Source: JAQGMV01 sp050260255 (GTDB lineage: Bacteria > Pseudomonadota > Gammaproteobacteria > Burkholderiales > SG8-41). From it: DNA of 64,000 nt. Below, in pieces: positions 54,825 through 63,533 of the stretch (position 1 is the first letter of the stretch; each line of letters opens with the position of its first letter). The notes beneath the pieces were generated by a model. That model saw nothing but the letters and a program-made list of their open reading frames with translations, searched no databases and was not told where the DNA came from. Where the stretch lies: contig JBLNBW010000044.1 in assembly GCA_050260255.1 (NCBI GenBank), positions 1 through 64,000 on the forward strand, read 5' to 3'. Both the position numbers and the translations under genes were made by a program.

Positions 54825-56627
54825 TTACGACACGACCCAGTCGCTGCCCACCGTGCCGATGGTCGCGGAAGCGATGGTGTGGAGCTGATCCATGAGCTCG
54901 ATCTTCTGCGCGCCGCTCGTGTCCTGCCACAGCAAATCGGAGCGGTGATCGTTGTTGAAGTCGCCCACGCCGGCGAGCTTCCATCCGGGCTGCGTTCCGG
55001 TGATGCTGCCCCAGCCGCCGACCGCGTGTTCGCCGTCCATCAACCAGATGCTCACCGCGCCGCCGTCCTGCTGCCACACAATGTCGCTGTGATGGTCGCC
55101 GTTGAAATCGCCGATGCCGGCGACATGCCAGTCGAGAGGTGCGCTCGCCATCGCGCCGCCGCCGCCGTGCGACGTGCCGTCCATCAGCCACATCGCGACG
55201 GTGCCATTGTCGTTGCGCCAGAGCACGTCGGCTTTCGAGTCGCCGTTGAAGTCGCCTGTGCCGGCAACCTTCCAGTCTGCCGACATGCTGCCGGCCGTGC
55301 CGCCGCCGGTGATGCTGTGGTCGCTCATCTGCCAGGTGCTTACCGTGCCGTCGTCGCCGCGCCACAGCACGTCGGCTTTCGAGTCGCCGTTGAAGTCGCC
55401 CACGCCTTCGATGTGCTGGCTGGTCGGCGCGCTCGATACCATGCCGCTGTCGATCGCAGAGGCGCCGTTCATGGTCCAGAGCGCCACACCGCCGTTGTTG
55501 TTGTGCCACAGGATGTCGCCCCGGCCGTCGCCATTGAAGTCGCCGTTGCCTGCGACCGACCAGTCGTTGCCCGCGCCCAGATTGGTGCCGCTCGTGCCAA
55601 CCACCGAGGTGCCGCTCAGGCTGTGGATCTGCAGTGCGCCGGTGTTGACGTTACGCAGGAGCATGTCCGCGTTGCCGTCGCCGTTGTAGTCCACGAGGGT
55701 GGCCGCGAGGTCGGCGGCGAGCGCGTGCTGCGATCCGCTCGCCGGCTGCGTCGTCGTGGTCGTCGACGTCGATGCATCGTAAGTCGGCGTGGTGGTCGTC
55801 GTAGGCGTAGCCGACGTATCCGTTGTGGTCGTGGACGTCGTGTCCTGCGTCGGAGTCGTATGAGTGTCGGTCGTCGTGGTCGTCGTCGTGCTCGTCGATG
55901 TGCTCGTCGATGTGCTCGCGCTGGGCGCCGGCGTGCTGCTCTGGCTGCCGCTGATCATGTAATCGTTGCCATTGATCCAGTTGACGAGATCGTTGTAGAC
56001 GCCTTTCACCGAGGCGCCCCAGCCCGACGTCGAAACCACGCCCGCTACGTGCCCCTGGCCGTCAGCGCCCTGGTACCACACCGGGCCGCCCGAATTGCCC
56101 GGGTTCAGCTGTATGCCGGAGTAGTTGATGATCGATTCGCCGCTCTGCGACGCAGAGGTGTAGTCGTTCACCATCTGCCAGCCGTACGCAGCCGGGAAGC
56201 CCGTGACGTTGACGTTGCCGCTCGTGAAGTTGGGATCGAGCTGCATCCAGCCCGTCTGGTTGCCCACCGCAGTACCGAGATCCACGAGCGCGATGTCGTG
56301 TTCCGAGCCGGTCAGCGTGGCAAGACCATCGTTGCCGCCCGGCATCAGCATGTGGCTGTTGTTCGGGTCGAAGTCCGTGTAGTAGTGGAACGAAGTGGAC
56401 GTGTACTGACCGTAGGGCGCCTGTCCCCAGTTCGCGGGCGTGACGGTCACGCTCGTTGCAGCGCCGCCTTGATCGGGCATGTACAGCGCGTGGCTCGCCG
56501 TGAGCACGTCGTTGGGTCCAACCATGACGCCCGTGCCGCCGTACGATGCGCCCGACGGGAAGTTGATCTGGATGAAGACGATGGACCGCCAGAGTTCGGC
56601 AGTGGGATCTGATACTGCAACTGACAT
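54825..56627 (-). CDS. Putative type I-secreted trypsin-like protease with FG-GAP-like repeats
   Basis: This 600-residue protein has a trypsin-like domain (~10-220) with the catalytic set H46 (LTASHALY), D111 (EHDIALVDL) and S179 (NPGNSGGPVW). A Ser/Thr-rich linker (~229-299, encoded by low-complexity DNA at 55731-55943) leads to six FG-GAP/VCBS-type repeats (~310-600). Each has a calcium-site-like DxNxDxxxD motif, for example DYNGDGNAD, DFNGDGRGD and DFNNDHRSD. There is no N-terminal signal peptide and no RTX nonapeptide array. The type I ABC and HlyD genes on the same strand make it a likely substrate with a C-terminal signal. AGGGG lies before the ATG at 56627. Its target is unknown. Confidence 0.82.
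   Translation of the reverse strand: MSVAVSDPTAELWRSIVFIQINFPSGASYGGTGVMVGPNDVLTASHALYMPDQGGAATSVTVTPANWGQAPYGQYTSTSFHYYTDFDPNNSHMLMPGGNDGLATLTGSEHDIALVDLGTAVGNQTGWMQLDPNFTSGNVNVTGFPAAYGWQMVNDYTSASQSGESIINYSGIQLNPGNSGGPVWYQGADGQGHVAGVVSTSGWGASVKGVYNDLVNWINGNDYMISGSQSSTPAPSASTSTSTSTSTTTTTTTDTHTTPTQDTTSTTTTDTSATPTTTTTPTYDASTSTTTTTQPASGSQHALAADLAATLVDYNGDGNADMLLRNVNTGALQIHSLSGTSVVGTSGTNLGAGNDWSVAGNGDFNGDGRGDILWHNNNGGVALWTMNGASAIDSGMVSSAPTSQHIEGVGDFNGDSKADVLWRGDDGTVSTWQMSDHSITGGGTAGSMSADWKVAGTGDFNGDSKADVLWRNDNGTVAMWLMDGTSHGGGGAMASAPLDWHVAGIGDFNGDHHSDIVWQQDGGAVSIWLMDGEHAVGGWGSITGTQPGWKLAGVGDFNNDHRSDLLWQDTSGAQKIELMDQLHTIASATIGTVGSDWVVS
55731..55943 (-). repeat. Low-complexity GTC/GTG-rich DNA coding the protease linker
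   Basis: Short GTCGTCGT-type units repeat through this stretch and encode the Ser/Thr linker of the secreted protease. It is a candidate site for length variation by slippage. It is coding and in frame. Confidence 0.75.
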
Positions 56628-57614
56628 AGCTACCCCTACTTTGTTTGATGTGCATTACGGCGCGTCCGGATCACCGGCATGCCGCCATTACTGATGAATG
56701 GAGCCGACAACGCGGCTGACAAAGCTGCTTCATCTTCTGTTCATGTCTTATCCTTTCTTTTCTCGTCGGTGCTGAGCCGCTGGCGCGGTTTGTCACGACG
56801 TTTTATGCGCAACGCATGTAGCGGATTCGGTGTCCCGGCCATCGGCTGCTGAGCGGCGTGGCCCACGGCGATGCGGTGCGCTTGGGCTCCTCGAGAGCCG
56901 CGCAGCTAAAAGCAAGATGCATGCAACAGCGAGGATTGCCGCAACGAAAACGATGGTGATTAGCAATGCGCCATCGTCATGGACGCGGCATTCTTCCCTA
57001 TGTACATCGCGGTGCTCAGTGCATTTGTCACGCTGCGATTCGATTGCATTGGATCGTCGGCGAGTCGCATGTTCGGCGGCGATTTTTGTCGGGCCGCCCC
57101 GACGCCTCGACGGCCGATTTCGCGCGAATGCACAGCGCGTGCCGCGAGCGTAATCGGGATGCTTTCCCTCTCATGACGAATGATCTTTAGCGATCATTTC
57201 AAGCGCGGCCCGTTGTCGCAGGACAGCGACGGCAGCATTGCACATCCCGCCAAGCGCGCCGCAGTGACATGCGAAACGCTTCGGTGCAATGGCATGAATA
57301 TGCGCATATGCCCATACAGTGTCATGATTTCCCTCTTGAATCGCGCTTCGCTCGACATGCCGGACGCATGGCACGCGAGGAAGAGCGAGTGCAATGTCAT
57401 CGATATGGGTGTCTGTGATGCCCGACAGTGCAGGTGTTACATGCCACGTCGCCGATCGTGTGGGCGCTGCGTTCGGCGGACCAGCAGCCATGACGCACGC
57501 ATGTGCGGCTCACACAGCAGGTGAACAATTGAGCAAGAGCGCGCGCGAGACTGCTGCGCGCAGCGCATTGGCTGCGCGCCAGCGTTCCGCGGGTTACGGC
57601 GAGTGCCGCGCGAG
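56628..57614. other. 987-base gap in the type I secretion locus, no convincing gene
   Basis: No open frame here has a recognisable motif, signal peptide or good ribosome-binding site; the longest are about 110 codons. The composition is less GC-rich than the neighbours, as judged by eye. A perfect seven-base inverted repeat AATGATC/GATCATT sits at 57179-57198. The protease promoter is expected near the left end, but I cannot pick it. Confidence 0.5.
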
Positions 57615-58946
57615 TTATTTCTCGCGCATCGCCTTGTTGATCGACTCGGTGAGCGGTCTTAGCAGGTAGTCCAGCACCGTGCGCTCGCCCGTCGGTATGA
57701 CGAGCATTGCCGGCATGCCGGGGAACAGCTTTACGTTGCTCTGCGCGGCCAGCTCGTCGGCTGGAATCTTTGCCTGCACCGCGTAGTAGCTCTGCCCGCT
57801 GCGGCTGTCGGTGAGGCGATCCGCCGACACCTGCGTGATGTGCGCTCGCATACTGGGAGTACTTCGCTGGGTATACGCAGTGAGGCGTACCTGCGCGTCC
57901 ATGTCCGGATGCACGCCGTCGATGTCTTCGACGTTGACGGTTGCTTCGACCGCAAGCGCCTGGGTGTCCGGTACGATATCCATGATCTTCTCGCCACGCC
58001 CTATCACGCCGCCCACGCTGAAGACGGTCATCCCGACGACGTAGCCGGAATACGGCGCGCGGATCTCGGTACGTGCCAGCGTGTCCTCGGCGACCTTGAG
58101 CTTGGGGCCTAGCTCAGCGAGCTTCGCCTGCACTTCGCGCAGATCACCGGCGACCTGTGCGGCACGATCAGCCTGCAGCTGCTGGATTTGCAGCGTCGCC
58201 TCGTTGATCACCTGGTTGGCCTTTGCGACATTCGCCTTGACTTCGCCGACCTGCCCTTCGAGCTCGGCGGCGGAGCGCTCGAGCTCGAGCATGCGCTGAC
58301 GCGGCACATAGCCTTTCTTGAACAGGTCGCGCAGCCCCGTCACCTCGCCGCGCGTGGATTCAAGCTGCTGCTGACGCGACACGAGGACCGCCCTGGAGCC
58401 TGTGATCTGCTCGCGCGTCTGCGCCACTTTCTGCTTGAGCAGCGATACCTGACCGGCGAGCGCCGTCTGCCGGCTTACGAACAGGTTCTCCTGTGCGCGC
58501 AGCAGTGTATCGACATCCGAATCGCTGCGGCGTGCGAGAAGCTCGTCGGGAAACGACACCGCCGCCGCGCCGTCCCTCTCGGCGAGCAGCCGCGCTTCCT
58601 GCGCGCGCAGATCGTCGTGCTGCTTGCGCAGCACACCGACCGCGCCCAGCGCCTGCGTATTGTCGAGAACGATGAGCGTCTGGCCGGTTTCGACCTTGTC
58701 GCCCTCCTTCACGCGCAGCTCCTTCACGATGCCGCCGTCGAGATGCTGCACGCTCTTACGGTTGCCTTCGACCTTGACCACCGCGGGTGCGATGACCGCG
58801 CTGCTCACCGGGGCGACGGCGGACCAGATGCCGAGCGCCAGGACGAAAGCGCCGACTATGGCAAGACCGGTGAGTATCGGACGCCGCGCGTCGTCTTCGA
58901 CTTGCGGAGCGGCCTCGCTCACGTATGAACTCAGAGTATTGGACAT
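57615..58946 (-). CDS. HlyD-family type I secretion periplasmic adaptor
   Basis: This 443-residue membrane-fusion protein spans the inner membrane once (~25-48; ILTGLAIVGAFVLALGIWSAV). A lipoyl half (QHLDGGIVKELRVKEGDKVETGQ) precedes a long coiled-coil hairpin (~95-270). The second half (RAPYSGYVVGMTVFSVGGVIGRGEKIMDIVP) is followed by a beta-barrel region. It resembles PrtE/HlyD adaptors of protease exporters. It follows the ABC gene by 19 bases. Confidence 0.93.
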   Translation of the reverse strand: MSNTLSSYVSEAAPQVEDDARRPILTGLAIVGAFVLALGIWSAVAPVSSAVIAPAVVKVEGNRKSVQHLDGGIVKELRVKEGDKVETGQTLIVLDNTQALGAVGVLRKQHDDLRAQEARLLAERDGAAAVSFPDELLARRSDSDVDTLLRAQENLFVSRQTALAGQVSLLKQKVAQTREQITGSRAVLVSRQQQLESTRGEVTGLRDLFKKGYVPRQRMLELERSAAELEGQVGEVKANVAKANQVINEATLQIQQLQADRAAQVAGDLREVQAKLAELGPKLKVAEDTLARTEIRAPYSGYVVGMTVFSVGGVIGRGEKIMDIVPDTQALAVEATVNVEDIDGVHPDMDAQVRLTAYTQRSTPSMRAHITQVSADRLTDSRSGQSYYAVQAKIPADELAAQSNVKLFPGMPAMLVIPTGERTVLDYLLRPLTESINKAMREK

Positions 58947-58965
58947 GTTTATTCGATGCTTGTGG

Positions 58966-60675
58966 TTATGCGTGGCCCGCGACCGCGGTACGCGTCGGCG
59001 GTGCAGACAATCGGGCCATGATCTCCTGGCGGGGGCCGAAGCCCTTCACGACGCCGCCATCGAGGAACAGGAGTTTGTCCACCGCGTTGAGCGCCGCCAT
59101 GCGGTGCGAAATGACCACGACGGTGGTGCCCATGTTCTTCAGGCGCGAGAGGCACTCGAGCAATGCCGCCTCGCCGTTGCTGTCCAGGTTCGAATTGGGC
59201 TCGTCGAGAACAACGAAGCGCGGCGCGCCGTACACGGCGCGCGCAAGCGCGATCTGCTGGCGCTGACCGGCGGAAAGCAGCATGCCCTGGTCGCCCACCT
59301 CGGTCTCGTAGCCGTTCGGTAATCGCAGAATCATCTCGTGCGCGCCGGCAAGGTTCGATGCACGAACGACCTCTTCCGGCACCAGCGAGCCGAAACGTGC
59401 AATGTTATCGGCAACGGTGCCGGGGAACAGTTCCACGTCCTGCGGGAGATAACCGACGTGCCGGCCGAACGCATTGCGATCCCAGGTCCAGACGTTCGCG
59501 CCGTCCAGACGCACGACACCGGCCGTAGGCGGACATACACCCACCAGCAACCGCGCAAGCGTCGACTTACCCGCCGCGCTCGGGCCCACCAGGCCGAGCG
59601 CTTCGCCGGGCGTGAGCGCGAAGCTGACTTTGTTGATCACCATGCGGGTAGTGCCGGGCGGCACGAACACCACCTCCTCCACCGAGATGTGTCCAGTCGG
59701 TTCCGCCGGCGAGATGGTCGGACGGCGCGGCGGACGCGTGGCGAGCAGCGCGGACACGTTGTAGAGGGATTGCTTGGCTGCAATCAGTTGACGCCATAAT
59801 CCCACGACTTGCTCTATCGGCTGCATCGCCCGCCCGAGCAATATGCTGGCCGCGAACATCGCGCCCGGTGTGATGGTGCGATCGATCGCGAGATAAGCCC
59901 CCACACCGAGGACCAGCGCCTGCGCCGAGAAGCGCACGAAGCGTATGCCGCTCAGCACCGTCGATCCTTGATCGACCGCCGCCGTCTGCGCCTGCAGCAT
60001 GCGGTTCCTATCCTTGCGCCAGCGATCGAGCAGACCGTCCATCATGCCGCTTGCATGGATGATCTCCGCGTTTTTGAGGCTCGATTCGGCAAAGGCATAG
60101 CTGCGCGCGGCGGCATGCGTCGATTCCGCGAGCGGCTTGCGGCTCACATACTCGTTGAGCACCGCCAGTCCGAGCAGTATGCCCGCGCACAAGACCGCTG
60201 CGCCGCCGATCGCAGGATGGATGATGAACAGCACGCCGAGGAAGAGCAGCGCCCACGGCATGTCGAGCAACGCAACAAGACCCGGACCGGCGATCAGCGA
60301 GCGGAAAGAATCAAGCTCGCGCAGCGGCTGGGTCCGCTGCAGCATCGGTACGATCAGCGACTGCTCCACCGATGCGGAAATCACGCGACGCGCGAGCAGC
60401 GCGTCGAGTCGCATGCCGCTTCGATTCAGCACGCGGGCGCGAACGCTTTCCAGGCCGGCGAGCGCGGCGATGGCAAATACGAATGCGATGCTCAGCATCA
60501 CGAGTGTTGCCATGTTCCCGCTCGCAAGCACCCGGTCGTACACCTGCGAGGTGTAGATCGGCAGCGCGAGATACAGAAGATTGGTCGCCATGCTAAACAG
60601 CACGGCAGCAATGAAGTGCGTGCGGCAAGCACGTAATGCGGTGACGATTTCGTCCGGTAATTTTCTTAACTGCAT
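58966..60675 (-). CDS. Type I secretion ABC transporter (PrtD-like)
   Basis: This 569-residue inner-membrane exporter half has a six-helix membrane domain (~20-310) and an ATPase domain. Walker A is GPSAAGKST (364-372), the signature is LSAGQRQQ (467-474), Walker B is FVVLDEPNSNLD and the H-loop is VISHRM. There is no N-terminal C39 peptidase domain, so the substrate is exported without cleavage. It is the first gene of an ABC-HlyD pair that drives the nearby protease. Confidence 0.95.
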   Translation of the reverse strand: MQLRKLPDEIVTALRACRTHFIAAVLFSMATNLLYLALPIYTSQVYDRVLASGNMATLVMLSIAFVFAIAALAGLESVRARVLNRSGMRLDALLARRVISASVEQSLIVPMLQRTQPLRELDSFRSLIAGPGLVALLDMPWALLFLGVLFIIHPAIGGAAVLCAGILLGLAVLNEYVSRKPLAESTHAAARSYAFAESSLKNAEIIHASGMMDGLLDRWRKDRNRMLQAQTAAVDQGSTVLSGIRFVRFSAQALVLGVGAYLAIDRTITPGAMFAASILLGRAMQPIEQVVGLWRQLIAAKQSLYNVSALLATRPPRRPTISPAEPTGHISVEEVVFVPPGTTRMVINKVSFALTPGEALGLVGPSAAGKSTLARLLVGVCPPTAGVVRLDGANVWTWDRNAFGRHVGYLPQDVELFPGTVADNIARFGSLVPEEVVRASNLAGAHEMILRLPNGYETEVGDQGMLLSAGQRQQIALARAVYGAPRFVVLDEPNSNLDSNGEAALLECLSRLKNMGTTVVVISHRMAALNAVDKLLFLDGGVVKGFGPRQEIMARLSAPPTRTAVAGHA

Positions 60676-61092
60676 GCTGCTCCCTGTAACCTACGGGAAA
60701 GGTCGACAACGTGGTATGTGGCGCGCGGCGAGCCGCGATGAGATTTGAAGGGCGCGCCGGAAAGGCGCTTTTTATAGCACGCACGTCATAGCGTCCCAAG
60801 CAAAAATAACTATGGCGTGCACGTTTTACCCGAGCGTCGCCATCGTGCGACAGCCGTACGATAAGCGCTTCACGCGCGGCCTCGCATTCGAGTAATTCTT
60901 GCATGGGGCCCGTGGGGGTCGATGCTATAATCCGCCCCGGTTTCATAGGCTGGCGCGATGACGTTTTCGCTGCGGCCGACCGAGCAGCGCGCGCCCCGTG
61001 GCACGACACTTCGCCAGAGGCCGGCATATGAACTACACCTCAACCCGCTCTCACGAGCATCTGCGCCGCACGCTATCGTCATCGGGGACACA
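60676..61092. other. Intergenic region between the T1SS and rmlA
   Basis: This 417-base gap separates two divergent units. It contains a promoter-like element for rmlA (see 60923). An in-frame ATG at 60958 would extend rmlA by 45 residues unlike any RmlA N-terminus, so I treat it as untranslated leader. No separate gene is seen. Confidence 0.55.
60923..60931 (+). promoter_or_regulatory. Extended -10 promoter for rmlA
   Basis: TGCTATAAT (60923-60931) is a full TATAAT preceded by TGN, an extended -10. The best -35-like sequence, TTGCAT at 60899-60904, is 21 bases away and too distant to count. The rmlA start is about 160 bases downstream, leaving a long leader. Confidence 0.6.
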
Positions 61093-61983
61093 GTGACCCA
61101 TACCATACGCAAGGGCATCGTCCTCGCCGGCGGCGCCGGCACGCGCCTCCATCCGGTTACACAGGTCGTATCGAAGCAGCTGCTGCCGATATACGACAAA
61201 CCGATGATCTATTACCCGCTCTCGACGCTGATGCTGGCCGGCATACGAGACATACTTGTTATCACGACGCCGGAGGATGCTTCGCGCTTCAAGACGCTCC
61301 TAGGCGATGGCCGCAAATGGGGAATAGAACTGTCCTACGAGGCGCAACGAGCACCCGAGGGGATTGCCCAAGCGTTCCTGCTCGGCAAAGAATTCATCGC
61401 TGGAGAGCCGGTCGCATTGATCCTCGGGGACAATCTCTTCTATGGACACGATCTCGTGAGTCAGCTCGGGCGGGCGGTACGCCGTAGCGAAGGCGCGACA
61501 GTATTTGCTTACCCGGTAAACGATCCGGAACGTTACGGCGTGGTCGAGTTCGACGCCGACGGGCAGGCGCTATCTATCGTCGAGAAGCCGACGCAACCGC
61601 AGTCGCGGTACGCAGTGACCGGGCTCTATTTTTACGATGACCGCGTGGTCGACATCGCAGAGACGCTCAAGCCGTCACAGCGTGGCGAGCTCGAGATCAC
61701 CGATCTCAACAATCACTACCTCGAGCGCGGACAATTGCACGTCGAGATCATGGGCCGTGGCATGGCGTGGCTGGATACCGGGACCCATGACGCGCTGCTG
61801 CAGGCCGCTCAGTTCATCGAGACAGTGGAAAAACGCCAGGGACTGAAGGTGGCGTGCCCGGAAGAGATCGCCTATCGCAAGGGCTACATTACCGCCGCGG
61901 AACTCAAAGCGCTTGCCGCGTCGCTCGGCAAGACGAGTTACGGCAACTACTTGTCGCGTCTGCTCGAGGAGAAGGTGTTCTAG
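61093..61983 (+). CDS. rmlA: Glucose-1-phosphate thymidylyltransferase
   Basis: RmlA makes dTDP-glucose, the first step to dTDP-rhamnose. LAGGAGTRLHPVTQVVSKQLLPI and YDKPMIYYPLSTLMLAGI hold the nucleotide and sugar contacts; LILGDNLFYGHDL is the metal-binding loop. The GTG at 61093 is preceded by GGGGA and gives 296 residues, the usual length. It begins the surface-polysaccharide locus. Confidence 0.94.
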   Translation: MTHTIRKGIVLAGGAGTRLHPVTQVVSKQLLPIYDKPMIYYPLSTLMLAGIRDILVITTPEDASRFKTLLGDGRKWGIELSYEAQRAPEGIAQAFLLGKEFIAGEPVALILGDNLFYGHDLVSQLGRAVRRSEGATVFAYPVNDPERYGVVEFDADGQALSIVEKPTQPQSRYAVTGLYFYDDRVVDIAETLKPSQRGELEITDLNNHYLERGQLHVEIMGRGMAWLDTGTHDALLQAAQFIETVEKRQGLKVACPEEIAYRKGYITAAELKALAASLGKTSYGNYLSRLLEEKVF

Positions 61984-62528
61984 TGAAGGTCATCGAGACC
62001 GAGCTACCCGGCGTGCTGATCATCGAGCCGAAAATCTTCGGTGACGCGCGCGGCTTTTTCTACGAAAGCTACAACGAGCGCGAGTTTCGCGCCAATACGG
62101 GCGTCGATGCGCACTTCGTTCAGGACAATCACTCTCGCTCCGCCTGCAATGTGCTTCGGGGTCTGCACTATCAAGTGAAGCGGCCGCAGGGCAAGCTCGT
62201 GCGCACGACCGCTGGAACGGTGTATGACGTCGTCGTCGATGTACGTCGGAGCTCGAAGACGTTCGGCAAATGGCTCGGACTCATGTTGTCAGCAGACGAC
62301 AGGCGAATGCTGTGGATCCCGCCCGGATATGCGCATGGGTTCCTCGTGACATCGGACTACGCCGAGTTCCAGTACAAGACCACTGAATATTGGGCACCGG
62401 AACACGAGCGGTGTATCTGCTGGAACGATCCAGAGCTCGATATTCGCTGGCCTTTAGCTGTACAGCCGATACTTTCCAGTCGGGACCAGGCCGCCCCGCG
62501 GCTGCAGCTTGCCGAGGTCCTCCCCTAG
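61983..62528 (+). CDS. rmlC: dTDP-4-dehydrorhamnose 3,5-epimerase
   Basis: RmlC performs the double epimerisation that precedes dTDP-L-rhamnose. The cupin core has HSRSACNVLRGLHYQ with the catalytic histidine, GTVYDVVVDVRRSS, and WIPPGYAHGFLV. The GTG at 61983 abuts the rmlA stop and gives 181 residues. rmlB and rmlD, needed to complete the pathway, are not in this window. Confidence 0.95.
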   Translation: MKVIETELPGVLIIEPKIFGDARGFFYESYNEREFRANTGVDAHFVQDNHSRSACNVLRGLHYQVKRPQGKLVRTTAGTVYDVVVDVRRSSKTFGKWLGLMLSADDRRMLWIPPGYAHGFLVTSDYAEFQYKTTEYWAPEHERCICWNDPELDIRWPLAVQPILSSRDQAAPRLQLAEVLP

Positions 62529-62727
62529 ATCGGTAATTTTTACCCGACACGCAGTTGGGTTGTAAGTTTTACCGCGGTTCGCGCCAACGAATCGGCCCAC
62601 GCTCGGTATTTGCTGCCCTATGGTGAACCCGCATCGGTAACTCTTCCACCATTTGGCACGGATAATGCTTCCCGCCAGGCGCCTTTGCCATCTTTCCTTT
62701 GCCGAGCTCGCGAGAGTTTGACCCCGT
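62529..62727. other. Short non-coding stretch between rmlC and the glycosyltransferase
   Basis: The stretch begins with GGTAATTTTTACC (62532-62544), a perfect five-base inverted repeat. ATCGGTAA recurs at 62529 and again near 62632. This may be a transposon end or a weak terminator. I cannot link it to a known insertion sequence. Confidence 0.35.
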
Positions 62728-63483
62728 ATGCCGCTTCCACAGATCACTGTCTCTATCGTCAGCCACAGGCAGAACGGGATGTTGAATTTTCTGCTCTCCG
62801 AGCTCGAGCGGCATTGCGCGGAGAACATCCGGCTGGTGATTACGGAAAACGTTCCGGATCCTATCCCGTTACACACGGCGCAATTAACGTGTCCGGTCCA
62901 CGTCATCCGGAACCAGCACCCCAAAGGTTACGGCGCCAATCACAATGCGGCGTTCGCTTACTGCGATACCGAGTTCTACTGTGTCTGTAACCCGGACGTG
63001 ACGATAACCTCCGACCCGTTCAGGCAGCTTCTCAGTACCATGCAAGCCGGCCCGCGCGTCGGTGTAGTGGGCCCGCTCGTACGCAGTCCGACGGGCAACG
63101 TCGAGGACAGTGCACGTTGCTTTCCCACCGTGTCGATCCTGCTTCGTAAGTTGATTGGCTTGCCCGTGCAGCTCGATTACCCCATAGACCGCGGATGCGT
63201 GCCGGTGGAGTGGGTGGCCGGCATGTTCATGCTGCTTCGCTCCGAGGCATATCGGGCCGTGAACGGCTTCGATGAAGCGTATTACCTGTACTACGAGGAC
63301 GTGGACATCTGCCGGCGGCTGCATGAAGCGGGATGGTCCGTCCTCTATGAGCCCGGTGCGCAGGTGGTCCATGAAGGCCAGCGTGCCAGCAGAAAGGACG
63401 GACGCCTCGCGTTGCAGCACCTGGCAAGCATCGTCCGCTATTTCACGGGGCCAAGACCCCGAAGTGCCAATCAAGTGAACTAA
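62728..63483 (+). CDS. Glycosyltransferase family 2 protein
   Basis: This 251-residue GT-A-fold enzyme is of the rhamnosyltransferase-like (WbbL) type. TVSIVSHRQNGML opens the nucleotide domain, and CNPDVTI is the DxD-like metal motif. WVAGMFMLLRSEAYRAVNGFDEAYYLYYEDVDICRRL is split between the acceptor site and the catalytic ED region. It starts the acceptor-sugar genes of the polysaccharide locus; a rhamnosyl donor is likely given rmlA and rmlC upstream. The acceptor is unknown. Confidence 0.88.
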   Translation: MPLPQITVSIVSHRQNGMLNFLLSELERHCAENIRLVITENVPDPIPLHTAQLTCPVHVIRNQHPKGYGANHNAAFAYCDTEFYCVCNPDVTITSDPFRQLLSTMQAGPRVGVVGPLVRSPTGNVEDSARCFPTVSILLRKLIGLPVQLDYPIDRGCVPVEWVAGMFMLLRSEAYRAVNGFDEAYYLYYEDVDICRRLHEAGWSVLYEPGAQVVHEGQRASRKDGRLALQHLASIVRYFTGPRPRSANQVN

Positions 63484-63490
63484 GAATCGG

Positions 63491-63515
63491 GCGAGCGTTG
63501 CTCGCTTCAGTTTTT
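63491..63515 (+). terminator. Terminator-like hairpin after the glycosyltransferase
   Basis: GCGAGC (63491-63496) and GCTCGC (63500-63505) pair around GTT and are followed by TTCAGTTTTT. The stem is short, so it may be leaky. It stands between the glycosyltransferase and rfbF. Confidence 0.5.
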
Positions 63516-63533
63516 CAACATAAAGACGACAAC

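Noticed and set aside
55731..55943. Possible CRISPR-like short repeats
   Set aside because: The repeats are tandem three- to nine-base units within a coding linker, with no spacers.
57171..57491. 106-codon minus-strand frame in the secretion-locus gap
   Set aside because: There is no recognisable domain and no start signal.
60958..61092. 45-residue N-terminal extension of RmlA from ATG 60958
   Set aside because: RmlA proteins begin just before the LAGGAGTRL motif; GTG 61093 has a ribosome-binding site.
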